The notes beneath the pieces are model-generated. The model saw only the letters and a program-made list of their open reading frames with translations. It did not search any database and was not told the DNA's origin. Of a stretch of DNA of 44,970 nucleotides, positions 9,239 to 17,654 are shown piece by piece (positions within the stretch are counted from its first letter, which is position 1; the number at the start of each line of letters is the position of its first letter). Position numbers and translations under genes: made by a program. The stretch is from Dyella psychrodurans (GTDB lineage Bacteria > Pseudomonadota > Gammaproteobacteria > Xanthomonadales > Rhodanobacteraceae), in contig NZ_QRBF01000013.1 in assembly GCF_003363265.1 (NCBI RefSeq), positions 1-44,970 of the forward strand, in the 5' to 3' direction.

Positions 9239-10249
9239 ATGAGCGATACGTCCGCTTCACCCACGAAGACTATTCCGATCAGCGTCGTCAGCGGTACGCC
9301 CGTTGCCGAGAAGCAGTTGGGCAACGACAAGATCGCGCTCAATCGCGCGGGCTTCGACGCGACGACGCCGACGCTGCGCAAACCGAGCTGGATTCGCGTG
9401 CGCCTGCCGCAAGGCAACGCCGTGCAGCAGCTGAAGGCGCGCCTGCGCGAGAACGCGCTGGTGACGGTATGCGAGGAAGCCTCGTGTCCGAACATCCACG
9501 AGTGCTTCAGCAAGGGCACCGCCACGTTCATGATCCTCGGCGACGTGTGCACGCGCCGCTGCTCGTTCTGCGACGTTGCGCATGGTCGTCCTGCCGCGCC
9601 CGATCCGCTGGAACCCGCGCGCCTCGCCGAAACCATTCGCGACATGCGCCTGAAGTACGTGGTGATCACCTCGGTCGATCGCGACGATCTTCGCGATGGC
9701 GGCGCCGAACATTTCGCCGCGTGCATTCGCGCGGTGCGTCACGCCAGCCCCAGCATCCGCATCGAAATCCTCACGCCGGATTTCCGCGGCAAGGGCCGCA
9801 TGGAGCGCGCGCTCGAAGTGCTGAAGGATTTCCCGCCGGACGTGTTCAACCACAATCTGGAAACCGTGCCGCACCTGTATCGCGAAGTGCGTCCCGGCGC
9901 CGACTACCAGTGGTCGCTGGATCTGCTCAAGCGTTTCAAGGCGCAGCATCCGGAAGTGCCGACCAAGTCCGGCATCATGCTGGGCCTGGGCGAAACCTAC
10001 GAGCAGGTGATCGAAACCATGCGCGACCTGCGCGCGCATGACGTCGACATGATCACCATCGGCCAGTACCTGCAACCCACGCCGCATCATCACCCGGTGG
10101 TCCGCTACTGGACGCCGGATGAATTCGAAGCCCTGCGCGTGGCCGGCGAAGAGATGGGTTTCCATCACGTCGCATCCGGTCCGCTTGTCCGTTCTTCCTA
10201 CCATGCCGACCAGCAGGCTCATGCCGCTGGCGTCGCCGAGCACGCCTGA
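9239..10249 (+). CDS. lipA: Lipoyl synthase LipA
   Basis: LipA is a radical SAM enzyme that inserts two sulfur atoms into protein-bound octanoyl chains. The 336-residue product has both iron-sulfur motifs: the auxiliary cluster cysteines C78, C83 and C89 ([12 protein letters not shown]) and the radical SAM CxxxCxxC motif C104, C108, C111 (CTRRCSFC). The downstream segments [35 protein letters not shown] and the C-terminal [12 protein letters not shown] are typical, the last containing the conserved RSSY serine that ligates the auxiliary cluster. Directly follows lipB. The stop overlaps the start of the prc-like gene. Confidence 0.96.
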   Translation: MSDTSASPTKTIPISVVSGTPVAEKQLGNDKIALNRAGFDATTPTLRKPSWIRVRLPQGNAVQQLKARLRENALVTVCEEASCPNIHECFSKGTATFMILGDVCTRRCSFCDVAHGRPAAPDPLEPARLAETIRDMRLKYVVITSVDRDDLRDGGAEHFAACIRAVRHASPSIRIEILTPDFRGKGRMERALEVLKDFPPDVFNHNLETVPHLYREVRPGADYQWSLDLLKRFKAQHPEVPTKSGIMLGLGETYEQVIETMRDLRAHDVDMITIGQYLQPTPHHHPVVRYWTPDEFEALRVAGEEMGFHHVASGPLVRSSYHADQQAHAAGVAEHA

Positions 10250-12570
10250 TGAGAAAGCACGCCATGACCTTTCGTCCTCTGCTCGCCATGCTGATGGCGC
10301 TCAGCGTCACCGTGACGGCGTCCGCGCAATCGGCCGCCGACATGGGTGCCACCAAGCCGCGCAAGGAATCCACGCTGCCCTTGCAGTCGACCGCCAGCGA
10401 AGCGGATGCGGCGCTCATCTCCGCGCACCTGCTCACCCGCTTCCACTACGACGCGCAGCCGCTCGACGATGCGATGTCGCAGAAGATCTACACGCTGTAC
10501 TTCAAGCTGCTCGACGGCGAGAAGGTGTTCTTCACGCAGCAGGACATGGCGAATTTCGCCAAGTACAAGGACAAGTTCGGCCAGGCGATCTGGAACAGGG
10601 ATCTGTCGCCGCCGTTCGACATCTTCAACCAGTACATCCTGCGCGCGGTCGATCGCATGAACTATGCGCGCAGCCTGCTCAAGCAGGGTTTTGATTTCAA
10701 CACCAACGACACCTACACCATCGATCGCAAGAATGCCGACTGGCCGAAAGACCAGGCCGAGCTCAACGATCTGTGGCGCAAGCGCACCATGAACGACTGG
10801 CTGCGCCTCAAGCTGGCCGGCAAGACCGACGACGAGATCCGCAAGACGCTCGACAAGCGCTACAGCAACTACATCAGCCGCGTCAGGCAGCTGGACAGCG
10901 AAGATGCTTTCCAGACCTTCATGACCGCCTATTCCAACTCCACCGATCCGCATACGGATTACATGGGGCCGCGCGATGCCGAGAATTTCGACATCACGAT
11001 GAAGCTCTCGCTGGAAGGCATCGGCGCGCAACTGCAGGCGCGCGACGATTACACGCAGATTGCCTCGCTGGTGCCTGCCAGCCCGGCGATCAAGTCCGGC
11101 AAGCTGCACGTGGGCGACACCGTGCTGGGCGTGGGCCAGGGTGACAGCGGTCCGATCGTGGACGTGGTCGGCTGGCGCCTGGACGATGTCGTCAACCTGA
11201 TCCGCGGCAAGAAAGACACCACGGTACGCCTGGAAATTGCGCCGGCCGACCAGGGTCCGGATGGCAAGCACATGATGGTCACGCTGGTGCGCCAGAAGAT
11301 CGCCATCGAAGAGCAGGCCGCCAAGTCGAAGGTCATCGACATCAACGAAGGCGGCGTGGATCGCAAGATCGGCGTGATCGAACTGCCCATGTTCTATTCC
11401 GACTTCGGCGCACGCAGCGAAGGCGACAAGAACTTCAAGAGCGCCACGCGCGACGTCGCCAAGCTGCTCGGCGAACTCAAGGCCAAGGGCGTGCAGGGCG
11501 TGATCGTGGACCTGCGCAACAACGGCGGCGGCTCGCTGTACGAAGCCAACGAACTCACCGGCCTCTTCATCGACCAGGGACCGGTGGTGCAGGTGCGCGA
11601 TGCGCGCGCTGCCGTGCAGGCGCAGGGCAAGGACGATTTCGCCCCGATGACGTGGAGCGGCCCGATGGCGGTGCTGGTCAATCGCGGCACGGCGTCGGCA
11701 TCGGAAATCTTCTCCGCGGCGATCCAGGACTACGGCCGCGGCCTGGTCATTGGCGCACCGACATTCGGCAAGGGCACGGTGCAGACCTTGATCGACCTCG
11801 ATCGCTTTGCTTCCGATCCCAACAGCAAGCCCGACTACGGCGCGCTGAAGATGACCGTGCAGGAATTCTTTCGCATCAACGGCGGTTCCACCCAGTTGAA
11901 GGGCGTGACGCCGGACATCCTGTATCCGAGCAACGGCGAGGAGAAGGATTTCGGCGAGTCGACCTACGACAATGCGCTGCCGTGGACGCAGATCGCGCCG
12001 GCCGATTACAAGCCCGTAGCCGACATGAAGGGCTACCTGCCACAGCTTCAGCAACTGCACGATGCGCGCGACGCCAAGTCGCCCGCGTGGCAGCTGATGC
12101 TGGACGAACTCACCCAGTACAAGAAGCTCAGCGACCGCACCACGATCTCGCTCAACTTTGCCCAGCGCGAAACCGAGCGCAAGCAAATGGATGCGTTGCA
12201 GGCCGACTTCCGCGCACGTCACAAAGCCATCGACGGCAATGACGCCGAAGCGGATGCCGACAGCGCGCTCGACGATGGACTCAACCCCAACGAGCGCAGC
12301 CTGAAGACCGAGCTGAAGGAACAGGACGAGGCCAAGAAGGCGCCCGATCCGCAGCTGCAGGAAACCGCACACATCCTCTACGACGCGGTGGGTCTAATCG
12401 ACAGCAATCCGAAGCTGGCGGCGGAAGTGCTGCCCTACGGCGGGAAGGAAGGCAACGGCCCGTCGGTTGCAGCGGTAGGTGGCGCATCGCCGCTGCCGAC
12501 GCAGAACAGTGCTGGCCAGTCCGGCGGCGCATCGAGGGCTCCTGCGGCTGCTTCGAGCAGCAGCCACTGA
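10249..12570 (+). CDS. prc: Tail-specific (C-terminal processing) protease Prc/Tsp, S41 family
   Basis: Prc is a periplasmic protease that degrades proteins from their C-termini and in several bacteria controls cell-wall hydrolase levels. The 773-residue product has a signal peptide (ATVTASAQS region), the N-terminal Prc helical region, a PDZ domain around residues 250-340 and the S41 catalytic core. By alignment of spacing with the Tsp catalytic residues, S483 (in TASASEIF), D494 (IQDYG) and K508 (TFGKGTVQ) are the expected catalytic set. The C-terminal charged region (DUF3340-like) ends in an Ala/Ser-rich tail longer than usual. The first ATG overlaps the lipA stop; ATG 10264 is an alternative start. 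A terminator follows. Confidence 0.92.
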   Translation: MRKHAMTFRPLLAMLMALSVTVTASAQSAADMGATKPRKESTLPLQSTASEADAALISAHLLTRFHYDAQPLDDAMSQKIYTLYFKLLDGEKVFFTQQDMANFAKYKDKFGQAIWNRDLSPPFDIFNQYILRAVDRMNYARSLLKQGFDFNTNDTYTIDRKNADWPKDQAELNDLWRKRTMNDWLRLKLAGKTDDEIRKTLDKRYSNYISRVRQLDSEDAFQTFMTAYSNSTDPHTDYMGPRDAENFDITMKLSLEGIGAQLQARDDYTQIASLVPASPAIKSGKLHVGDTVLGVGQGDSGPIVDVVGWRLDDVVNLIRGKKDTTVRLEIAPADQGPDGKHMMVTLVRQKIAIEEQAAKSKVIDINEGGVDRKIGVIELPMFYSDFGARSEGDKNFKSATRDVAKLLGELKAKGVQGVIVDLRNNGGGSLYEANELTGLFIDQGPVVQVRDARAAVQAQGKDDFAPMTWSGPMAVLVNRGTASASEIFSAAIQDYGRGLVIGAPTFGKGTVQTLIDLDRFASDPNSKPDYGALKMTVQEFFRINGGSTQLKGVTPDILYPSNGEEKDFGESTYDNALPWTQIAPADYKPVADMKGYLPQLQQLHDARDAKSPAWQLMLDELTQYKKLSDRTTISLNFAQRETERKQMDALQADFRARHKAIDGNDAEADADSALDDGLNPNERSLKTELKEQDEAKKAPDPQLQETAHILYDAVGLIDSNPKLAAEVLPYGGKEGNGPSVAAVGGASPLPTQNSAGQSGGASRAPAAASSSSH

Positions 12571-12591
12571 GGGTTTTCGAACAGGCTGGAC

Positions 12592-12622
12592 AAAAAAGCA
12601 GCGCTTCGGCGCTGCTTTTTTT
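12592..12622 (+). terminator. Intrinsic terminator after prc
   Basis: AGCAGCGC, a TTCG tetraloop and GCGCTGCT form a perfect 8-bp stem, preceded by an A-run and followed by a T-run of seven. The flanking A-run makes it potentially bidirectional, but only the plus-strand prc gene ends here. Confidence 0.9.
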
Positions 12623-12674
12623 ACGCCCCACTCGTGCTTGTCAGGTAACAATCCACAGCCGCGTTTAGCACAAT

Positions 12675-12712
12675 CCCACCGTCATTCCGGCCTTCGCCGG
12701 AATGACGGTGGG
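12675..12712. repeat. Perfect 17-bp stem inverted repeat (GTCATTCCGGC type)
   Basis: CCCACCGTCATTCCGGC at 12675-12691 pairs perfectly with 12696-12712 around a CTTC loop. Palindromes with the core GTCATTCC..GGAATGAC are dispersed intergenic repeats in many proteobacteria; it has no T-run and stands between the prc terminator and the DUF4126 gene. Confidence 0.75.
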
Positions 12713-12805
12713 GTGACGACCGGCCTTTCGAAAAATGGATGGATGCCGTGCCCCTTTGGAGCGAGGATGGGCGGAAGCGCCCCCGCGCGATAGGAGCCAT
12801 CCCGC

Positions 12806-13414
12806 ATGAACCTCCTTCCGAACATCGCACTCGCCGGTGGACTGGCCTGGGCCAGCGGCATCCGCCTCTACGCCACCTTGTTCATCGCCGGCATGCTGGG
12901 GCGACTGGGTTACGTGACCTTGCCTCCCGGCCTGGAAGTGCTCAGCCACAACTGGGTGCTGATCGTCTCGGGCGCGCTGATGGTGGGCGAATTCCTCGCC
13001 GACAAAATTCCGGTGTTCGACAGCATGTGGGATTCGATCCACACCTTCATCCGCATTCCGATCGGCACGCTGCTGGCCTGGGGCGTGTTCAAAAACTCCG
13101 GCGTCGACATGCAGGTTGCCGCTGCCTTGCTCGGCGGGGCCATCGTGACGGGTACGCATCTGGCGAAGTCGGGCGGACGCGCGTTGATCAATACGTCGCC
13201 CGAGCCGGTCAGCAACTGGAGCGCGAGTGCCGGCGAGGATATCTCGCTGATCGGCATTCTTTATCTGATGTGGCAGCACCCGCTGGCGCTACTGATTCTG
13301 CTGGCGCTGTTTCTGTTGCTGCTGTGCTGGCTGTTGCCGAAGGTCGTGCGCGGTCTGCGCATGATCTTCGGCCAGCTTCGCAAATTCGGGGCGATGTTAT
13401 CCGGCGCTGGATAA
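12806..13414 (+). CDS. DUF4126 family membrane protein
   Basis: The 202-residue product matches the DUF4126 family of small polytopic membrane proteins of unknown function. The N-terminal GGLAWASGIRLYATLFIAG and the GEFLADKIPVFDSMWDSIHT motif are typical. Four to five hydrophobic segments are visible, the last two near the C-terminus (PLALLILLALFLLLLCWLLP). It starts after AGGAGCCATCCCGC. It is a stand-alone gene between a terminator-isolated prc and the convergent M1 peptidase gene, whose stop is 9 bp away on the other strand. Confidence 0.85.
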   Translation: MNLLPNIALAGGLAWASGIRLYATLFIAGMLGRLGYVTLPPGLEVLSHNWVLIVSGALMVGEFLADKIPVFDSMWDSIHTFIRIPIGTLLAWGVFKNSGVDMQVAAALLGGAIVTGTHLAKSGGRALINTSPEPVSNWSASAGEDISLIGILYLMWQHPLALLILLALFLLLLCWLLPKVVRGLRMIFGQLRKFGAMLSGAG

Positions 13415-13423
13415 GGCCGGGCC

Positions 13424-15163
13424 TCAGTCCTGATTGCCCTTTTTCTTCGCACGCTGTTCCTTCATCCATTGCTGGAACTCGGTGATCTGCGGTTCATCGC
13501 GCAGCAGCTTCGAATGCGGATCGACAACTACCAGCGCACCCGTCGGCACGGTGATGCTGCCCGAGCCATGATCCATCGGAATCGTTTGCAACGTATCGCC
13601 CACCTGCAGTTCCACCGGCATCGGAAAGGGCAGATTGCTCGGCGTTTCCCAGCGCAGATTGAGGGTGTCGCCCTGCCGCTGAATATCCAGCTTCGGCAAC
13701 GCGGCCTGGTAAAGGTACACATTGAAGAACCAGCCGAGATCGCGGCCGGTCACTTTGCTCACGATGTCGACGAAGTCGCGCGAGGAGGCGTAATGCGGTT
13801 CGAAATTGCCGGGCTTCGGATCGGGGCGCCCATACACAAGTAAGCGAATGCTGTCGAAGAAGGCGCGATCGCCGATCAGTGCGCGCAACGAGTGCAGCAT
13901 CAGCGCACCCTTGTTGTAGATGTCCTGGCCCGGGCCGTTTACTTCGTCATAGACCTGCGCTTCGGTTTCGTTCTTGCCCGACACTAGCGGATGGCGATCA
14001 CGCAAGGTCATGCGCAGCCTTCCCAGCCATGCGTAGTAACCCATGTCGCCGTTGAGGGACCAGCTGTAAAAAGGCTGCCAGTAGGTGGCAAACGCCTCGT
14101 GCAGCCACATGTCGTCCCAGTCGGCATTGGTCATCTGATTGCCGAACCATTCGTGCGCGAATTCGTGCTGCAGCAGCCAGTCGAAACCGCTGCCGTCTTT
14201 CGCGTAATGGTTGCCGTAGGCGTTGATGGTCTGGTGTTCCATGCCAAGGTACGGCGTTTCCACCACGCCCATTTTCTCGTCGCCGAACGGATAGGGCCCG
14301 ATATACGTCTCGTTGAAATCCAGCATGCGCGAGAACTCGGCAAACAAGGCTTTCGCCTGCGCGTCTTCGCCTTCGATGTACCAGTACTGCAGCGGGATCG
14401 TGTTGCCGTAACGGCTGTGATATTCGCCCTGCAGTTCCTTGAACGGACCGACATTGATCGAGATGGCATACGTCGTCGGGTGCTTGGCGCGCCAATGATA
14501 AGTGCGCTTGTCGCCCTCATCGCTCACGCCGATCAGCACGCCGTTGCCGGGTGCGACCAGCGGCTTGGGTACGGTCACGTAGAGATCGACCAGATCCGGC
14601 TTGCCTTGCGGGTGATCGATGCACGGCCAGAACAAATCGCAGCCTTCGCCTTCGACCGCGCTGCCTACCCACGGTTGTCCGTCGGCCGTGTGGCTCCACA
14701 CGAAGCCGCCGTCCCAGGGCGCTTTCTTCGCAACATGCGGCCGTCCCGCGTAGTTCACCGTGGCGGACACCTTATCGCCGCTGGCCAGTGTGCGCGGCAA
14801 CTGGATGCGCAGGCGTCCTTCCGGGTTGCTCCAGTCCTTCGCGGCGAGCGGTTTGCCGTCCACCTCGATGGCGCTGATCGGCAGGTTGCGATCCAGATCC
14901 AGCAGCAGCACGTTGGTGGACTCGCGTGCGGTGAAGGTCAGCGTGGCGCTCGCGTCGATGCTCTGTTCGGACGGATCGACGGCGATATGCAATTCCGCGT
15001 GATCGAAGTGCACGCGCTTCTGCTCGGCAGGCATCGCACCGCCGGAGTTTTCCGTCAGCGTGGTGAGCGGCGGTTGAGTCGGCAGGGACGTTGTGTCGGC
15101 GGCGTGGCTGCTCAGGCTCAGAGCCAGGCAGGCAGCGAGCAGGGCGGGGCGCAGGGCGTGCAT
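13424..15163 (-). CDS. M1 family zinc aminopeptidase, secreted
   Basis: A predicted periplasmic or secreted metallo-aminopeptidase. From ATG 15163 the product is 579 residues with a signal peptide (ALLAACLALSLSSHA|A). The zinc site is HEFAHEW (H333, E334, H337) with the third ligand E356 in DMWLHEAFATY. The exopeptidase motif is GMEH (307-310), where the last residue is His instead of the usual Asn of GxMEN, a variant seen in some M1 members. The ATG at 15163 is preferred because GAAGG lies 6 bp upstream; a second ATG is two codons earlier. It ends with a Lys-rich tail. The usual C-terminal ERAP-like domain is absent, consistent with a short M1 subtype. Confidence 0.9.
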   Translation of the reverse strand: MHALRPALLAACLALSLSSHAADTTSLPTQPPLTTLTENSGGAMPAEQKRVHFDHAELHIAVDPSEQSIDASATLTFTARESTNVLLLDLDRNLPISAIEVDGKPLAAKDWSNPEGRLRIQLPRTLASGDKVSATVNYAGRPHVAKKAPWDGGFVWSHTADGQPWVGSAVEGEGCDLFWPCIDHPQGKPDLVDLYVTVPKPLVAPGNGVLIGVSDEGDKRTYHWRAKHPTTYAISINVGPFKELQGEYHSRYGNTIPLQYWYIEGEDAQAKALFAEFSRMLDFNETYIGPYPFGDEKMGVVETPYLGMEHQTINAYGNHYAKDGSGFDWLLQHEFAHEWFGNQMTNADWDDMWLHEAFATYWQPFYSWSLNGDMGYYAWLGRLRMTLRDRHPLVSGKNETEAQVYDEVNGPGQDIYNKGALMLHSLRALIGDRAFFDSIRLLVYGRPDPKPGNFEPHYASSRDFVDIVSKVTGRDLGWFFNVYLYQAALPKLDIQRQGDTLNLRWETPSNLPFPMPVELQVGDTLQTIPMDHGSGSITVPTGALVVVDPHSKLLRDEPQITEFQQWMKEQRAKKKGNQD

Positions 15164-15463
15164 GGGCATCCTTCGTGGCCGTGGGAATCCCGGCATCCTG
15201 ACAGTTTCATGCAAGCCCCAACAAAGCCGAAAGTCATGCCGGCAGTGACGAACTGGCATCCGGCATTCCGAGAGCTTCTAAGAAAAAGAATGCTCGGCGG
15301 CTGGCCGCAAACGATGACAGAGCGCTGCGCTTTGCTCCTCCCCCTGCGAAGTAGGGGGAGGTTGGGAGGGGGTAACGCTTTTGCTTCGTCTAAAGGCTTC
15401 ACCCCACCCCCAACCCTCCCCTGCTGCACGCAGGGGAGGGAGTTTTCGGGCGTACGATGTGTC
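15164..15463. other. Intergenic region with a divergent pair of palindromic elements
   Basis: Three hundred bases separate the M1 peptidase start from the end of the leucyl aminopeptidase gene. They hold two oppositely oriented copies of a GC-rich element: one at about 15335-15373 (stem CTCCCCCT/AGGGGGAG, then GTTGGGAGGGGG) and one at about 15401-15440 (its reverse complement form, CACCCCCAACCCTCCC then a CTGC/GCAG stem). The pair could fold into a cruciform. No gene was seen here; promoter elements for the M1 gene should be in the right-hand part but no convincing -35/-10 was found. Confidence 0.6.
15335..15440. repeat. Inverted pair of CTCCCC..GGGGAGGTTGGGAGGGG elements
   Basis: Two copies of one palindromic intergenic element face each other with about 27 bp between them. 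Each copy is itself a stem-loop with a G-rich (or C-rich) flank. Doublets like this resemble REP/BIME arrangements in which two inverted units act as one structural module. Confidence 0.65.
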
Positions 15464-16840
15464 TCAGGCGTAACGTTTTTGCAGATACGCGAACAGGGCA
15501 CGTAGTCCCATCGCTTCGCCACCGCGCGGACGACCTGGGCGGTCCGCGTCGTTCCACGCATACGTGTCGAGATGAACCCAGGGCATGCCTTCGGGAATGA
15601 AGCGCTCCATGTACAGCGCCGCCGTGATCGCACCGGCATGACGCGAGGCGCCCGCATTGGCGAAGTCGGCCAGATACGACTCCAGCATCTTGCGGTACGG
15701 ACGCCACAACGGCAGTCGCCACATCGGATCGGCGGCCGCGCGTCCACAGGCGAGCGCGGCATCGGCGATGGCATCGTCATTCGCAAACAGCGCCGGCAGA
15801 TCCGGGCCGAGTGCAACGCGCGCCGCACCCGTGAGCGTGGCGAAGTCGATGATCAGTTCCGGCTTCTGTTCGGCGCCGTAGGCCAGCGCATCGCACAACA
15901 CCAGTCGGCCTTCCGCATCGGTGTTGTCGATCTCCACGCTGAGGCCGGCACGGGTGACGATCACCTCGCCGGGACGCATCGCATTGCCGGCCACGGCGTT
16001 TTCCACTGCCGGAATCAGCAAGGTCAGGCGCACGGGCAGCTTGGCCTGCATGATCAGGCCCGCCAGCGCGATCGCGTGCGCCGCGCCGCCCATGTCCTTC
16101 TTCATCCAGCGCATGCCGTCGGAAGGTTTCAGGTCGAGGCCGCCGGTGTCGAAGCACACGCCTTTGCCGACCACCACCAGCTTCGGATCGGAGGCTTTGC
16201 CCCACGTCAGCTCGACCAGGCGCGGCGCGCGATGGCTGGCGCGGCCCACGGCATGGATGGTGGGAAAGTTGTCTTCCAGCAATTCGTCGCCCACCCATTC
16301 GCGCACTTTGGCCTTGTGCGCCTTGCCCACTTGCTTCACCGCGTCCGCGAGTTGCTTCGGGCCCATGTCTTCGGTGGGCGTGTTGACCAGGTCGCGCACG
16401 AGATGCGTCGCTTCGACCAGCGGCGCCAGCGTGGCGAATGTCTTGGCATCGATGGCGAGCGTTGCAGGCTCGCGCTTCGCCTGGCGATAGCGCGTGAATT
16501 GATACGCGCCGAGCGCCCAGCCCAATGCGGCCAACTGCGCATCGAGCGCGATGCTTTCGGCGGCGATCGCGTAATCGCCGGCCGGCAAGGTCATCGGCAG
16601 CGCGGCCAGTGCCGAGAGCGGATCTTGCGTATCCACGCCGACGATCACGCGCGCAAGCTTGCCGTTCGCATCCGCCAGCAGACACACGCTGCCGGGTCGG
16701 GCATCGAAACCGTTTTCGTCCAGCCAGGTGCGTTGTGCAGCGCTTAGGCGCTTGCGCGTGGCGGCGAGATGGGCGACGTCGGTAGCCTCGATGGGCGTCG
16801 AGGTCTTGCGGTTGGAGCGGAGTTCGGTCAGGGCGGTCAT
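15464..16840 (-). CDS. Leucyl aminopeptidase family protein (M17)
   Basis: A cytosolic M17 aminopeptidase releasing N-terminal residues with two catalytic metals. The signature NTDAEGRL is at residues 306-313 and the metal/lysine segment GKGVCFDTGGLDLKPS at 226-240. The 458-residue length and divergent N-terminal domain fit the shorter M17 group (PepB-like) more than E. coli PepA (503 residues); the exact subfamily is not certain. The start at 16840 has AAGGA 8 bp upstream. It is on the same strand as the following M1 peptidase but 300 bp apart, so the two are probably separately expressed. Confidence 0.9.
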   Translation of the reverse strand: MTALTELRSNRKTSTPIEATDVAHLAATRKRLSAAQRTWLDENGFDARPGSVCLLADANGKLARVIVGVDTQDPLSALAALPMTLPAGDYAIAAESIALDAQLAALGWALGAYQFTRYRQAKREPATLAIDAKTFATLAPLVEATHLVRDLVNTPTEDMGPKQLADAVKQVGKAHKAKVREWVGDELLEDNFPTIHAVGRASHRAPRLVELTWGKASDPKLVVVGKGVCFDTGGLDLKPSDGMRWMKKDMGGAAHAIALAGLIMQAKLPVRLTLLIPAVENAVAGNAMRPGEVIVTRAGLSVEIDNTDAEGRLVLCDALAYGAEQKPELIIDFATLTGAARVALGPDLPALFANDDAIADAALACGRAAADPMWRLPLWRPYRKMLESYLADFANAGASRHAGAITAALYMERFIPEGMPWVHLDTYAWNDADRPGRPRGGEAMGLRALFAYLQKRYA

Positions 16841-16928
16841 GCAATTCCTTACGCATGCCGGGCATGCGCATCGTGATCAATGACCGCACATGATGCGCGC
16901 TTTTCCGAGGCGGTTCAAAACCGGCCGA

Positions 16929-17627
16929 TCAGGCGGCGCCCTGTTGATCCAGCCATTCCGCCAGCGAGGCCAGGTCGCGCAGATCCAGGTCGGGCGCGGG
17001 CCCCAGTGTGCCCGGCCAGGGGTGCCCGGCGCGATTGATCCACGCGGTGCGCAGTCCGGCATCGCGCGCGCCGACGACGTCCAGTTCCGGATCGTCGCCC
17101 ACATGCAGGATGTGTTCCGGCGCCACGTTCAACAGGGTGGATGCCGCATGAAAAATGCGCGCGTCGGGTTTCGCCGCGCCGATGTCGCGCGCGGCAATGT
17201 GATACGCAAAATGGTGGTCCAGTCCGATGCGCTCCAGATCGGCGTTGCCGTTCGTCAGGCTCGCCACCGGCCGCATGCTGCGCAGGCGTTCGAGCGCGGG
17301 CAGGGCATCGGGATACAGCTCCACGCTGTTGCGCGCGCTTGCATAGATTTCCCACAGCGCATCGAGCGGCGCCTCGGCGATGCCGCAGGCATCGAAGGCG
17401 CGCTGCATGGTGATGTAGCGCTGCGCGGTGAAGTCGTGCGCCAGGTCCACGCGTTCGGCGGCGACGCGCGCCCGCAGTGCGCGCATCGCCGGAATCGGCC
17501 AGGTTTTGGCTACCTGCGGATAGTGCTCACGCAGGTAGTTGTCCAGATCGCGGTCGGCTTTTTCCAGGGCCGGCATGACCGGCCACAGGGTGTCGTCCAG
17601 ATCGATGGTCAGCGCGAGGATGCGCAT
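16929..17627 (-). CDS. HAD family IA hydrolase, YigB-like
   Basis: A cytosolic haloacid dehalogenase-superfamily phosphatase. The nucleophile and acid/base aspartates are D9 and D11 in LTIDLDDTLWPV. Motif II is the SLTNGNADLE segment, motif III the AKPDARIF lysine, and motif IV HVGDDPELDVVGARDAG. The overall pattern, in particular LDDTLW and HVGDD, resembles YigB, an FMN/riboflavin-pathway phosphatase, but HAD substrate specificity cannot be read from these motifs. The gene ends 88 bp before the M17 peptidase start on the same strand. Confidence 0.85.
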   Translation of the reverse strand: MRILALTIDLDDTLWPVMPALEKADRDLDNYLREHYPQVAKTWPIPAMRALRARVAAERVDLAHDFTAQRYITMQRAFDACGIAEAPLDALWEIYASARNSVELYPDALPALERLRSMRPVASLTNGNADLERIGLDHHFAYHIAARDIGAAKPDARIFHAASTLLNVAPEHILHVGDDPELDVVGARDAGLRTAWINRAGHPWPGTLGPAPDLDLRDLASLAEWLDQQGAA

Positions 17628-17654
17628 CGGGGCATCCTGCTTAGGGGAACAACA

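Noticed and set aside
10219-12372. A 717-codon open frame antisense to the prc-like gene
   Set aside because: It is a shadow of a gene with intact signal peptide, PDZ and catalytic residues; its own product has biased composition and no family features.
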